Part shown: positions 38,579 to 48,999 of the stretch, piece after piece
How positions within the stretch are numbered: the stretch's first letter is position 1
Layout: each line of letters begins with the position of its first letter
Source of the DNA: Methylophilaceae bacterium
Lineage (GTDB): Bacteria; Pseudomonadota; Gammaproteobacteria; Burkholderiales; Methylophilaceae
NCBI GenBank assembly: GCA_028244835.1
Contig: JAOKBJ010000002.1
Coordinates: 76,942 to 140,941 of the forward strand
Reading direction: 5' to 3'
Length of the DNA: 64,000 bases
Notes under the pieces: generated by a model
Seen by the model: only the letters and a program-made list of their open reading frames with translations
Database searches by the model: none
Told to the model about the DNA's origin: nothing
Made by a program: the position numbers and the translations under genes

Positions 38579-38839
38579 ATGGCCAACACGGCTCAAACAA
38601 AAAAACGTGCAAGACAGAATGATACCCAACGCATTCACAATGCAAGTCTTAGATCAACATTAAGAACTGCTTTAAAGAAAATTACTAAAGCAATTCTCTC
38701 AGGTGATAAAAAAGTTGCAAAAAAAACTTTTGATGAAAATACACCTGTTATTGACAGAATTGCTGACAAAAAAATAATTCATAAAAATAAAGCAGCGCGC
38801 CATAAGTCAAGATTGAATTCTGCATTAAAATCAATGTAA
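38579..38839 (+). CDS. rpsT: 30S ribosomal protein S20
   Basis: S20 is a small basic helical protein that binds 16S rRNA early in 30S assembly. The 86-residue product shows [29 protein letters not shown] and the C-terminal [18 protein letters not shown], all typical. It is a single-gene unit with its own promoter and a strong hairpin terminator, facing purK. It is divergent from murJ-ribF-ileS, as in many proteobacteria. Confidence 0.98.
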   Translation: MANTAQTKKRARQNDTQRIHNASLRSTLRTALKKITKAILSGDKKVAKKTFDENTPVIDRIADKKIIHKNKAARHKSRLNSALKSM

Positions 38840-38846
38840 TGACACT

Positions 38847-38871
38847 AAGCTTCTTACTTTAGAAGCTTTTT
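38847..38871 (+). terminator. Intrinsic terminator after rpsT
   Basis: A perfect 8-bp stem AAGCTTCT / AGAAGCTT with a six-base loop (TACTTT) is followed by TTTTT and a further T run. It starts seven bases after the rpsT stop and fills the 30-base gap to the convergent purK stop. On the minus strand no T run follows directly, so it mainly serves rpsT. Confidence 0.85.
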
Positions 38872-40045
38872 AGTTTTTCCATAAAATCTTTCTTATTGCT
38901 TCTGATTTTTCAACAACATCTTTTTGTGATTCATTTTCTAAACCTAAAATTGTTATATGTCCCATTTTTCTTCCTATGCGTGGCTCTTTCTTGTCGTATA
39001 AATGAAGATTAATTCCAGGTCCTGCAATCATATTAAATTTAGGCTCCATTTGTTTTCCATTTCTAAACCATAAATCACCTAAAATATTCAACATTAAAGA
39101 TATTGGAAACTTTGTTACTTCTTTTTGTGGTTCGCCACCAACCAAAGTTAAAACTTGCTGATCAAACTGATTGTAGACGCAGGCATCAATAGAAAAATGT
39201 CCTGAATTATGTGGTCTTGGTGCAATCTCATTAACAAAAAGAGTATCGTTACTTAGAAAAAATTCTACTGCCATAACTCCAACGTAATTTAATTCATTAG
39301 CTATTCTCTTAGCTAATTTTATTGCCAGGCTCTTAAGATCAATTGATGCTGAATTAGGATGAATTGAAGAGTAATCTAAGATACCTGCTTCATGGTTATT
39401 TCTAATCAATGGATATAATACAAACACCTCATTAACGGATCTAGAAAGTACTATAGAAAATTCACAATCTAAATCTAGTTTTAATTCAAAAGTACATGGT
39501 GTACTATTGAAATGTTTGAATGCATCTTCTAGCTCAGTCTTATTATTGACATGAATTTGACCTTTACCATCATAACCAAATTGAGCTGTTTTAAGAATGC
39601 CTGGATAGATTAAAGTTTTGGAATCTAAATTATTTATTGACTCAATACTATCAATAACAACATAGCTCCCAACAGGGATACCGCATTCCTTAAGAAAATC
39701 TTTTTCTTTGATTCGGTTTTGTGCAATAGATATTGCTTTCGAGCTGGGACGAACAATAATATCTTTTTCAAGGTACTTGAGAGTTTCAGCAGGAACATTT
39801 TCAAATTCAGTAGTAACTGCACTACAGCTAGCTTTAAGTTCATCGAGAGCTTTTAAGTCATTGTATGGCTTACATATGTGTTTTTCAGCTATTTTACCTG
39901 CTGGACTTTGCTTATCTGGATCAAATACCACAACTGAATGTCCCATTTTTTGTGCTGCAATAGTAAAAAATCTGCCTAATTGGCCGCCACCCAAAATTCC
40001 TAAAAATTCAGGGGTGTTAATTATTTTATTTAACTTACTTTGCAT
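38870..40045 (-). CDS. purK: 5-(carboxyamino)imidazole ribonucleotide synthase
   Basis: PurK makes N5-CAIR from AIR, bicarbonate and ATP in purine synthesis. The 391-residue ATP-grasp enzyme starts [20 protein letters not shown], has [21 protein letters not shown] (ATP-binding loop), [19 protein letters not shown] and a C-terminal domain. It overlaps purE by 11 bases and follows it on the strand, so the enzyme pair is made together. Confidence 0.96.
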   Translation of the reverse strand: MQSKLNKIINTPEFLGILGGGQLGRFFTIAAQKMGHSVVVFDPDKQSPAGKIAEKHICKPYNDLKALDELKASCSAVTTEFENVPAETLKYLEKDIIVRPSSKAISIAQNRIKEKDFLKECGIPVGSYVVIDSIESINNLDSKTLIYPGILKTAQFGYDGKGQIHVNNKTELEDAFKHFNSTPCTFELKLDLDCEFSIVLSRSVNEVFVLYPLIRNNHEAGILDYSSIHPNSASIDLKSLAIKLAKRIANELNYVGVMAVEFFLSNDTLFVNEIAPRPHNSGHFSIDACVYNQFDQQVLTLVGGEPQKEVTKFPISLMLNILGDLWFRNGKQMEPKFNMIAGPGINLHLYDKKEPRIGRKMGHITILGLENESQKDVVEKSEAIRKILWKN

Positions 40046-40524
40046 CCAGCTTCATATTAAGAACTTTTGTAACTTGTTTTTTTCTAAAATCTTTTAGCTT
40101 TTTATTAATTTCTTTATCATTTACCGCAATTAAAGAAACAGCAAATAATCCAGCGTTATATGAGCCAGCCTCTCCAATAGCAAATGTTGCTACAGGAATG
40201 CCTTTTGGCATTTGTACAATTGATAAAAGTGAGTCATGTCCTTCAAGATGTTTGGATGGCACTGGAACACCTAAAACTGGTAGGGTAGTTTTAGAAGCAA
40301 CCATTCCTGGAAGATGTGCTGCCCCTCCTGCCCCCGCAATAATAACTTGGAAACCTTTTTTTTCAGCATCTTCTGCAAATTTAAACATTAAATCTGGAGT
40401 TCTATGAGCTGAAACAACTTCAGCCTCATATGAAATTTTAAAATTATCAAGAACTTCTGCCGCATATTTCATTATTGGCCAATCACTATCTGACCCCATA
40501 ATAATTGCTACTAAAGATTTCTTC

Positions 40525-40532
<8 letters not shown>
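40035..40532 (-). CDS. purE: N5-carboxyaminoimidazole ribonucleotide mutase
   Basis: PurE moves the carboxylate of N5-CAIR to give CAIR, the step after PurK. The 165-residue class I protein shows [29 protein letters not shown] and [15 protein letters not shown], which line the active site. It overlaps proB by 8 bases. The purE-purK pair here sits downstream of obgE-proB rather than next to lpxH as in E. coli. Confidence 0.97.
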
Positions 40533-42685
<2,153 letters not shown>

Positions 42686-42701
42686 CTATATTTTTCCAAA
42701 C

Positions 42702-42730
42702 AAAAAAGCCCTATCAACTGATAGGGCTTT
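42702..42730 (-). terminator. Intrinsic terminator after rplU-rpmA
   Basis: A perfect 12-bp stem AAAGCCCTATCA / TGATAGGGCTTT (42705-42716 and 42719-42730) with a two-base tip is followed on the minus strand by a T6 run. It is the strongest hairpin in the window. It lies 19 bases after the rpmA stop and before obgE, so it limits obgE-proB-purE-purK expression relative to the ribosomal genes. Confidence 0.9.
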
Positions 42731-42748
42731 AGATATATTATAATTTTC

Positions 42749-43006
42749 TTAAACAGGTAGTATGTTTACTAATTTTCTTTTTAAAGCACCTTTCGTTGTG
42801 AAGTTTACTTTACCATCTGTTTTAGCAAATAAAGTATGATCTTTACCCATACCTACATTCTCACCAGGATGCATTTTTGTTCCTCTTTGCCTTAGAATAA
42901 TGCTCCCAGCTCTCACAAATTCCTCTCCAAAAGCTTTAACACCTAATCTTTTTGCATTAGAATCTCGCCCATTTCTTGAACTTCCACCTGCTTTTTTATG
43001 TGCCAT
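42749..43006 (-). CDS. rpmA: 50S ribosomal protein L27
   Basis: L27 lies at the peptidyl transferase centre. The 85-residue protein starts [20 protein letters not shown] and has the central [20 protein letters not shown], both diagnostic. The N-terminus is the short proteobacterial form without a cleaved propeptide. It is 19 bases after rplU and shares its promoter. Confidence 0.98.
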   Translation of the reverse strand: MAHKKAGGSSRNGRDSNAKRLGVKAFGEEFVRAGSIILRQRGTKMHPGENVGMGKDHTLFAKTDGKVNFTTKGALKRKLVNILPV

Positions 43007-43025
43007 ATTTAATTACCCTTAAAAT

Positions 43026-43340
43026 CTATTTGACTGCAATTTTATCAATCTTAATCTCAGTGAAGGTTTGTCTGTGCCCTTGTGACTTTCTATAACCTTT
43101 TCGACGATTCATTTTAAATATTTTTACTTTATCGCCCTTGCCATGAGATACAACAGTTGCATCGACACTTGCACCTTTAACTATTGGGGTACCTATTGTT
43201 ACAATATCTCCATCAACAACTGTTAAAACTGAATTTAAATTAAAAGCTTTTCCAACCTCAGTTGTCAGCTTTTCTACTTTTATTGTGTCGCCCTCAGTTA
43301 CTTTAAACTGCTTACCGCCTGTTTTTATCACCGCGTACAT
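43026..43340 (-). CDS. rplU: 50S ribosomal protein L21
   Basis: L21 binds 23S rRNA and contacts L20. The 104-residue protein has [20 protein letters not shown] and the C-terminal [14 protein letters not shown]-type segment ([17 protein letters not shown]). It opens the rplU-rpmA unit behind a strong promoter and faces away from ispB, the usual proteobacterial arrangement. Confidence 0.98.
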   Translation of the reverse strand: MYAVIKTGGKQFKVTEGDTIKVEKLTTEVGKAFNLNSVLTVVDGDIVTIGTPIVKGASVDATVVSHGKGDKVKIFKMNRRKGYRKSQGHRQTFTEIKIDKIAVK

Positions 43341-43381
43341 TTAGAATACCTTATTAAATAATATACAAATTAGACCAGCGA

Positions 43382-43410
43382 TTATACTCATAAAATTACA
43401 AACTATCAAT
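43382..43410 (-). promoter_or_regulatory. Strong sigma-70 promoter of rplU-rpmA
   Basis: On the minus strand TTGATA (43405-43410) and a perfect TATAAT (43382-43387) are separated by exactly 17 bases. Transcription would start near 43375, giving a leader of about 35 bases ahead of the rplU ATG. It is the best-matching promoter I can see in the window. The rest of this 175-base gap, towards ispB, is AT-rich with no clear second promoter. Confidence 0.85.
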
Positions 43411-43515
43411 TTAATTAATTCTTTAAAAGAAGTAATTAATAATAACTATTACTTATTAGAATTAAATTTAATGTGATAAGATTTTAACTAAATTAATTCA
43501 TTAAGCATACAAACC

Positions 43516-44484
43516 TTGCCTTTAGAAGACATAATATCCCCGATTCATACAGATTTACAATGCGTTAACAGTGTGATTAAAAAGTCACTTAGTTCTGATA
43601 TCCCAATTATTAATCAGATTTCCAACCATATTATTAGCGGTGGTGGAAAAAGAATGAGGCCAATTCTTCACTTACTGATGTCAGGGATGGGTGGAGAAAT
43701 TACTGAAGTTAATCACAAAATTGCTGCAATTATTGAGTTTATTCATACCGCAACCTTATTACACGATGATGTGGTTGACCAGTCTGAGAGAAGAAGAAAT
43801 ATAAAGACTGCAAATGCAATTTTTGGCAATTCAGCAAGCGTTTTAGTTGGGGATTTTATTTACTCTCGGTCGTTTCAGATGATGGTAGGTGTTAATAATA
43901 TACAAATAATGAAAGTATTGTCAGATACTACTAACGCAATCTCGGAGGGGGAAGTACTGCAACTCCTTAATATTCATAACCCTGATATTAATGAAAATCA
44001 ATATTTTAAAGTTATCCAATTTAAAACTGCAAAACTTTTTGAAGCCTGCGGAAGTCTTGCAGGAATTGCAAATACAAATAGTCCTGAAATGATTAATGCA
44101 TATTCAAAACTAGGGCTTCATTTTGGAATCATTTTTCAACTAATTGACGATATTCTTGACTATTCAGGCAATTCAAATCAGATTGGAAAAAATATAGGCG
44201 ATGATTTAAATGATGGTAAAGTTACTTTGCCATTAATTTATGCAATGAAAGATTCTACCAAACAACAATGTAAGATCATTAAAGAAGCTATTAAAATAGG
44301 TGACATAAGTAGACTTCCAGATATTATTGAGATTGTTGAAGAAACAAAATCAATCTCTAAGGTACAGATAAAATCTGAAGAGCAATTTGAAAATATAAAA
44401 AAAATACTAGATAAAATGCCAAATAATGATTTTAATAAAATAATACTTGATCTTGCAAAATACTCTGTCTATAGACAAAACTAA
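43516..44484 (+). CDS. ispB: Polyprenyl (octaprenyl) diphosphate synthase
   Basis: IspB makes the long all-trans prenyl chain of ubiquinone. The 322-residue protein has SGGGKRMRPILHLL, the first Asp-rich motif LLHDDVVDQSERRR and the second QLIDDILDYSGNSNQIGKN. The start is TTG at 43516: it aligns with the family N-terminus, and the first in-frame ATG lies within the conserved GGGKRMRP. No clear ribosome site precedes it. Chain length (C40 expected) cannot be read. Its TAA interlocks with the TAG of the next, convergent gene. Confidence 0.95.
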   Translation: MPLEDIISPIHTDLQCVNSVIKKSLSSDIPIINQISNHIISGGGKRMRPILHLLMSGMGGEITEVNHKIAAIIEFIHTATLLHDDVVDQSERRRNIKTANAIFGNSASVLVGDFIYSRSFQMMVGVNNIQIMKVLSDTTNAISEGEVLQLLNIHNPDINENQYFKVIQFKTAKLFEACGSLAGIANTNSPEMINAYSKLGLHFGIIFQLIDDILDYSGNSNQIGKNIGDDLNDGKVTLPLIYAMKDSTKQQCKIIKEAIKIGDISRLPDIIEIVEETKSISKVQIKSEEQFENIKKILDKMPNNDFNKIILDLAKYSVYRQN

Positions 44485-44831
44485 TTTAAAAGAATCTTCT
44501 CGCCACTTTTAATATTATAATAACTTAAACGAGCGGAACCAGAATTTTTTTTGGTAATATCTCCCTGAAAAACTACTTTTCCATCAATATCGACACTTGC
44601 ATACCCATTATTATAAAGCACAACCTCAGCCTCTTGACTTTCTTGCTTTAAGAAAAATATTATATAATTATCATTTTCAGATTCATCCCACACCTCCCAA
44701 TTTTTATGGCCTGATAGATCGGTGAGCCAACCTGTTAAATCAACTTCAACCTTACAAATAACGGAGTCAAGCAAAGAGGGATAATCTTCAGTTAAATTAA
44801 TTGAGTGGCTTTCTAAATTTTTTTCTTTCAT
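44481..44831 (-). CDS. Unknown 116-residue acidic protein
   Basis: I do not recognise this protein. It has no signal peptide or membrane segment. The middle is hydrophobic and beta-like (NDNYIIFFLKQESQEAEVVLY, shortened here by context, then GYASVDIDGKVVFQGDI), and Trp is notable in GWLTDLSGHKNWEVWDES. It is a lone minus-strand gene, divergent from coaE by 76 bases and overlapping ispB tail to tail by 4. An ATG start, a complete frame and its tight fit between known genes argue that it is real in this compact genome. Confidence 0.65.
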   Translation of the reverse strand: MKEKNLESHSINLTEDYPSLLDSVICKVEVDLTGWLTDLSGHKNWEVWDESENDNYIIFFLKQESQEAEVVLYNNGYASVDIDGKVVFQGDITKKNSGSARLSYYNIKSGEKILLN

Positions 44832-44907
44832 AATTAGTCTTAAACATTATCATATAAACTTATTAATTAATATGGTGTTAAATTAAAATTTTTCAAGGTA
44901 GAGTGGA

Positions 44908-45513
44908 TTGTATATAATTGGAATGACAGGCGGTATTGGCTCAGGGAAAAGTGAGGCGTCAAAATTATTTGAGGAGCTCTCTGTCCCCATAATAGACCTT
45001 GATGATATTGCGCACAGAATTACTAAAAAAAATTGTCTTGGATACATTGAAATCATAAAATACTTTGGAAAAAAGTATCTTGATACCAACAAAAATATAA
45101 ATAGAAAGAACCTTAAGATAGATATTTTCAATTCTACTAAGGTAAAGAAAAAAATAGAATCAATATTGCATCCAATAATTCTTAGTGAGTGTAAAAAGCA
45201 AATATGTAAATATAAGTCAGAAAAATTTATAGTGATAGTGATACCATTACTTTTTGAAACAGAAAATTATTTAAAAATAATAGACGAAAGCCTCTTTGTT
45301 GACTGCAATGAGGATATTCAATTTAAAAGGGTAAGTGATAGAGATAATCTAGATGGGAGCTTAATTAAATCTATTATCAACTCTCAATTATCTCGAGATC
45401 AAAAAATAAAGAAAGCAGATACAATAATTGAAAATAATCATAGTAAAGCTTTATTTAAAGAAGAGATTTATAGATATCATAATAATTTAAAACTTAGAAT
45501 TGGAAAAAAATAA
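44908..45513 (+). CDS. coaE: Dephospho-CoA kinase
   Basis: CoaE phosphorylates dephospho-CoA, the last step to coenzyme A. The 201-residue protein has the P-loop GMTGGIGSGKSEASKLF, IIDLDDIAHR and VIPLLFETENY. The start is TTG at 44908, needed to keep the first strand; AAGG lies about 12 bases upstream. It leads coaE-zapD-yacG, the standard order, but the pilD/pilB genes that often precede coaE are absent. Confidence 0.95.
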   Translation: MYIIGMTGGIGSGKSEASKLFEELSVPIIDLDDIAHRITKKNCLGYIEIIKYFGKKYLDTNKNINRKNLKIDIFNSTKVKKKIESILHPIILSECKKQICKYKSEKFIVIVIPLLFETENYLKIIDESLFVDCNEDIQFKRVSDRDNLDGSLIKSIINSQLSRDQKIKKADTIIENNHSKALFKEEIYRYHNNLKLRIGKK

Positions 45514-45515
45514 AA

Positions 45516-46250
45516 ATGAATGAATATGAATTTCCACTAAATGAACGAATAAGAAAATTTCTTAGAATTGAGGAGGTTTTTAATAAAATTGAAGCTCAAA
45601 TATTAATGAGAAAAGAATTTTCTGTGTATAGTTGTTTCAATACTTTGTTCGATATTATGGGATACGCATCTCGTGCAGACCTTAAGGTTGAGCTTATTCA
45701 AGAGATTGAAAAACAACGCTTAAAAATAAAAACTAAAATTAAAACCAAAAAAAATATAAAAATTACTTATGACCTTGATCGAATAAGAGTAAAACTGGAA
45801 AAAAGTAAGACTTTATCAGGGTTTAATTTTGGTGATGACAAATTCTTACATGAGATTAAAACTAGGTCTGATAGTCCTTATGGGATTTTAAGTAGCGATT
45901 TTCCAGAATTCCAATTTTGGTTAGAAAGAGCTTCATTCTCCGATAGAAAAGCTTATTTTAAAAAAAAATTAGATGGTTTTATGCCGATTAAATATGCTGT
46001 CACATATTTGATCGGACTTTTAAGATGCAACGTTGAAACTAATCCAATGCAAACCCGAAATGGCTCTATTCAATATAAACTCAATCCTTTGTTAAAAAAT
46101 GATCTTGTTATTATCACTCTGGGAAAATCATCAAATTATTTTCCTGTTATTTCAGCAAATAAATATGCTGTAAATGTTCATTTCTCAACTAATCAATCTA
46201 TATCAAAATTAAAATTAATTAAATTTAAACTTGGTGTAGCTTCTTTTTGA
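45516..46250 (+). CDS. zapD: Cell division protein ZapD
   Basis: ZapD binds the FtsZ C-terminal tail and bundles filaments at the Z ring. The 244-residue protein starts EFPLNERIRKFLRIEE, typical of the family, has a mostly helical N-terminal half and a C-terminal beta-rich half. Its place between coaE and yacG is conserved across beta- and gamma-proteobacteria. Sequence similarity within the family is modest, so context helps the call. Confidence 0.93.
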   Translation: MNEYEFPLNERIRKFLRIEEVFNKIEAQILMRKEFSVYSCFNTLFDIMGYASRADLKVELIQEIEKQRLKIKTKIKTKKNIKITYDLDRIRVKLEKSKTLSGFNFGDDKFLHEIKTRSDSPYGILSSDFPEFQFWLERASFSDRKAYFKKKLDGFMPIKYAVTYLIGLLRCNVETNPMQTRNGSIQYKLNPLLKNDLVIITLGKSSNYFPVISANKYAVNVHFSTNQSISKLKLIKFKLGVASF

Positions 46251-46251
46251 T

Positions 46252-46416
46252 ATGTCCAGCATATGTCCAAACTGTAAAAAAAATTCAGATCTTTCTGTAG
46301 ATAATAAATTTAGACCATTTTGCTCAGAAAAATGTAAATTGATTGATTTTGGTGCTTGGGCTTCAGAAAAATTTCAAATACCAGGAGCTAAAGAGGGAGA
46401 CAATGAAAGCTTATAA
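46252..46416 (+). CDS. yacG: DNA gyrase inhibitor YacG (zinc protein)
   Basis: This 54-residue protein begins MSSICPNCKK and has RPFCSEKCKLIDFGAWASE, the four-cysteine zinc site (CPNC and CSEKC) and the conserved KLIDxGxWA of YacG. In E. coli YacG binds GyrB and inhibits gyrase. It starts one base after the zapD stop and its last 14 bases overlap the start of the copper-chaperone gene. The C-terminal tail is acidic, as in homologues. Confidence 0.93.
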   Translation: MSSICPNCKKNSDLSVDNKFRPFCSEKCKLIDFGAWASEKFQIPGAKEGDNESL

Positions 46417-46834
46417 TTACTTAATATTTTTTGTCCTATTTGCTTTATTTCCCTATATTTCTTATGGTGAAGAATTCTCGGTTACCACAGAAAATAATAT
46501 AATTTCAGAATTAAGGCCTGGTCAAAAAGTTACAGCTGGATTTATTGATATAACTGTAAGTAAAGATGCAAAAATCATTAAGATTGAAGCAGAAATGATT
46601 GGATTCATAGAGGCTCACTCAATGATAATGGATGGTGAGATAATGAAAATGAGAAAAATTTCACCTGTGTTAGTCAAAAATAAAAAATATAAATTTAAGC
46701 CAGGCGGTAATCATCTAATGTTATTTGATGTTGCTAGGGAACTTAACGCTGGGGGTGATATTAACTTGCTTTTTACTTTTCAGCTAAAAAATAAAAAAAT
46801 ATTTAAGAAATCTATTAAATTTAAAATTAAATAA
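46403..46834 (+). CDS. Periplasmic copper chaperone, PCuAC family
   Basis: The 143-residue exported protein has a signal peptide (MKAYNYLIFFVLFALFPYIS, cut near YGEE) and one PCuAC domain. The copper ligands are visible: EAHSMIMDGEIMKMRKI and PGGNHLMLFDV, the H-M...M-x-M...H-x-M pattern. Such proteins deliver Cu(I) to the CuA site of cytochrome c oxidase, often with Sco1. I start at ATG 46403, which has GGGAG just upstream and begins inside yacG; the longer frame would read through yacG. Its stop touches that of the Nudix gene with no gap. Confidence 0.9.
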   Translation: MKAYNYLIFFVLFALFPYISYGEEFSVTTENNIISELRPGQKVTAGFIDITVSKDAKIIKIEAEMIGFIEAHSMIMDGEIMKMRKISPVLVKNKKYKFKPGGNHLMLFDVARELNAGGDINLLFTFQLKNKKIFKKSIKFKIK

Positions 46835-47788
46835 TCATTTCCAGATTAATCTTTGTGATGCTATCCCTATTGCTCCATTCTCCAAAGCAACTTCATAATC
46901 TTTAACACCTAAGCCTCCAAGGGCATATATTGGTGTATTAACTCTATTTACTATTTTTTCAAATTTATCCCAACCTATTGGCTTTATATCTGGGTGAGAT
47001 TGAGTTTTTCTTATAGCTGACAAAACTATAAAATTCAAATTCAATTTTTCAGCAATATCGATTTCTTCCTGATTATGACAAGATGCTGAAACTATAAGGT
47101 TCTTAGGTAGTTTTTTAATACTTATAATATCTTTTGAAGTTAAGTGGACTCCATCAGCTTTTATTTCATATGCTAAATTTACATTAGAATTAATGATTAC
47201 TTTTACATTCTTTGGCTTACAAATTTTAATAACTTCTTTTGCAAATATTTTAAAATCATCAATAGAAATATTTTTTTCACGAACCTGAATCATTTTTAAT
47301 CCATTACTAATTTTATTTTGCAACTGATTAAAAAATACTTTTCTTGATGTTTCTGATAAATTTGTTATTGCATAATGCTTTGGAAGATTGATAGATTTTT
47401 GAACAAATAGATTTGCAGGAAGAATGGGAGAAACGTTTGGGTTTTTTAGGCATGTCCACACTAATTTTTGATTCTCTTGCGGTGTGACTTCACCTTCCCA
47501 TTTCTGCACTTTAAAAAAATGAAGGGTAATATCATTTCCATCATAGGAATATTTTCTTGTAACCCACTTTTTAAATTGGGTTATCTTTACACCAATCTCT
47601 TCATAAATCTCACGATATAGAGCTTCAGATGATGTTTCACCTTTTTCTATTTTTCCTCCTGGAAATTCCCACCACCCTTCCCATGACTTTTGAGGCGGTC
47701 GCTGTCCAAGAAGTACTTGGTGATTATCGTTAATTAAAACTGCAACAGAAACGTTAACATACACTGCTTCAGGTTCTATATTCAGCAT
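46835..47788 (-). CDS. Nudix hydrolase fused to a ThiE-like domain
   Basis: The 317-residue protein joins two enzymes. Residues 1-130 are a MutT-type Nudix domain with GGKIEKGETSSEALYREIYE followed by EIGV, the complete Nudix box; MutT removes 8-oxo-dGTP. Residues about 135-317 resemble thiamine-phosphate synthase, with YAITN, MIQVREKN, ADGVHLTSKD and ALGGLGVKDYEVA. The fusion is known in beta- and some gamma-proteobacteria. Whether the second half still makes thiamine phosphate is doubtful. It overlaps argJ by 20 bases; a GTG at 47764 just after argJ is another possible start. Confidence 0.88.
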   Translation of the reverse strand: MLNIEPEAVYVNVSVAVLINDNHQVLLGQRPPQKSWEGWWEFPGGKIEKGETSSEALYREIYEEIGVKITQFKKWVTRKYSYDGNDITLHFFKVQKWEGEVTPQENQKLVWTCLKNPNVSPILPANLFVQKSINLPKHYAITNLSETSRKVFFNQLQNKISNGLKMIQVREKNISIDDFKIFAKEVIKICKPKNVKVIINSNVNLAYEIKADGVHLTSKDIISIKKLPKNLIVSASCHNQEEIDIAEKLNLNFIVLSAIRKTQSHPDIKPIGWDKFEKIVNRVNTPIYALGGLGVKDYEVALENGAIGIASQRLIWK

Positions 47789-48995
47789 TAATTTTCACGT
47801 ACTCATATGATAAATCAGTTGTCCAAACTGTAGCTTTATGAGTTCCTTCGTTTAAATTAATCTTTACACAAATTTCAGAATTTTTCATTTCCTTTTGAAT
47901 TTTTAACTCATCAAAGTCTTTTGCAATAGCTCCTTCTCTAGCAAATATTATTTCATTGATATATAAATCAATTATGGAAATATTTAAATCCTTTAAATTA
48001 CTATTACCAACCGCTGCTAATATTCTTCCTAGATTCGGATCACTAGCAAAAAAAGCTGTTTTTACTAATGGTGATTTAGCAACGCTCATACCTACCTCCT
48101 TGCATCGAGCTTCATTATTACCACCTAGTACTTCAATTGTTATAAATTTTGTTGCCCCCTCACCATCTCTTATAATTGCTTGTGCAAGCTCCAGAGAAAC
48201 ATCAAAAATTGCTGATTTTAAAACTTTATAATTACTATCTTCTTTATTTATCTTAGAATGTTTCGATTGATTTGTTGCTGCAATAATAAATGAATCATTT
48301 GTTGAAGTGTCTCCATCTACAGAGATACAATTAAATGTTGTATCTGTAATTTCTCTATTTAATTTTTGTAAAATTTCTAAAGATATATTTGCATCAGTTG
48401 AAATAAAAGCAAGCATTGTGGCCATATTAGGATATATCATTCCCGATCCCTTACTTATTCCAGTAATTGTCACTTTTTGGTTTTGAATTATTATACTTTT
48501 TGATACAGCTTTTGGAATAGTATCTGTTGTCATAATTGCCTCTGCTGCTCCAAGCCAATTATTTTCATCCAAGCCTTTCACTAAATTAGGAATGGCTTTA
48601 TTTATTTTCTCAGCTGGAAGAGGTGTCATTATAACTCCAGTCGAAAATGATAAAACTTGGTTAGGCATCACATTCATTTCTAACGCTAGGACTTCACAGA
48701 CTGATTCGGCATCTCTGATACCCCTGTTTCCGTTTCCAGCATTGGCTGAGCCAGTATTTATAATTAATGCTTTTATAGCATTAGTTGATTTAAGGTGATT
48801 TTTTGAAACTACAACTGGAGCTGCACAAAATTTATTTTGAGTAAATGTGCCCGATACTATAGATCCATCATCAAAAACTATTAACATTAAATCGTTACGA
48901 TGATTATCTTTAAGTCCAGCAGACAAAGAAGCCAGTTTGACTCCAGGTATACTTAATAGCTCTTTTTTAATAGGCATTTTTAAATTAATAGCCAT
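47769..48995 (-). CDS. argJ: Bifunctional ornithine acetyltransferase / N-acetylglutamate synthase
   Basis: ArgJ recycles the acetyl group of N-acetylornithine onto glutamate in arginine synthesis. The 408-residue protein is made as one chain and cleaves itself at the motif MIYPNMATMLAF, before the Thr of ATML. It also has AAPVVVSKNHL and NSFIIAATN-type catalytic regions and RDGEGATKF. I start at ATG 48995, five bases after the cysS stop; the longer frame overlapping cysS would add 19 residues unlike the family. Confidence 0.95.
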   Translation of the reverse strand: MAINLKMPIKKELLSIPGVKLASLSAGLKDNHRNDLMLIVFDDGSIVSGTFTQNKFCAAPVVVSKNHLKSTNAIKALIINTGSANAGNGNRGIRDAESVCEVLALEMNVMPNQVLSFSTGVIMTPLPAEKINKAIPNLVKGLDENNWLGAAEAIMTTDTIPKAVSKSIIIQNQKVTITGISKGSGMIYPNMATMLAFISTDANISLEILQKLNREITDTTFNCISVDGDTSTNDSFIIAATNQSKHSKINKEDSNYKVLKSAIFDVSLELAQAIIRDGEGATKFITIEVLGGNNEARCKEVGMSVAKSPLVKTAFFASDPNLGRILAAVGNSNLKDLNISIIDLYINEIIFAREGAIAKDFDELKIQKEMKNSEICVKINLNEGTHKATVWTTDLSYEYVKINAEYRT

Positions 48996-48999
48996 ATCT

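Noticed and set aside
39708-40097. 129-residue open frame antisense to purK/purE
   Set aside because: It mirrors conserved purK sequence and lacks a ribosome site; it is a shadow frame.
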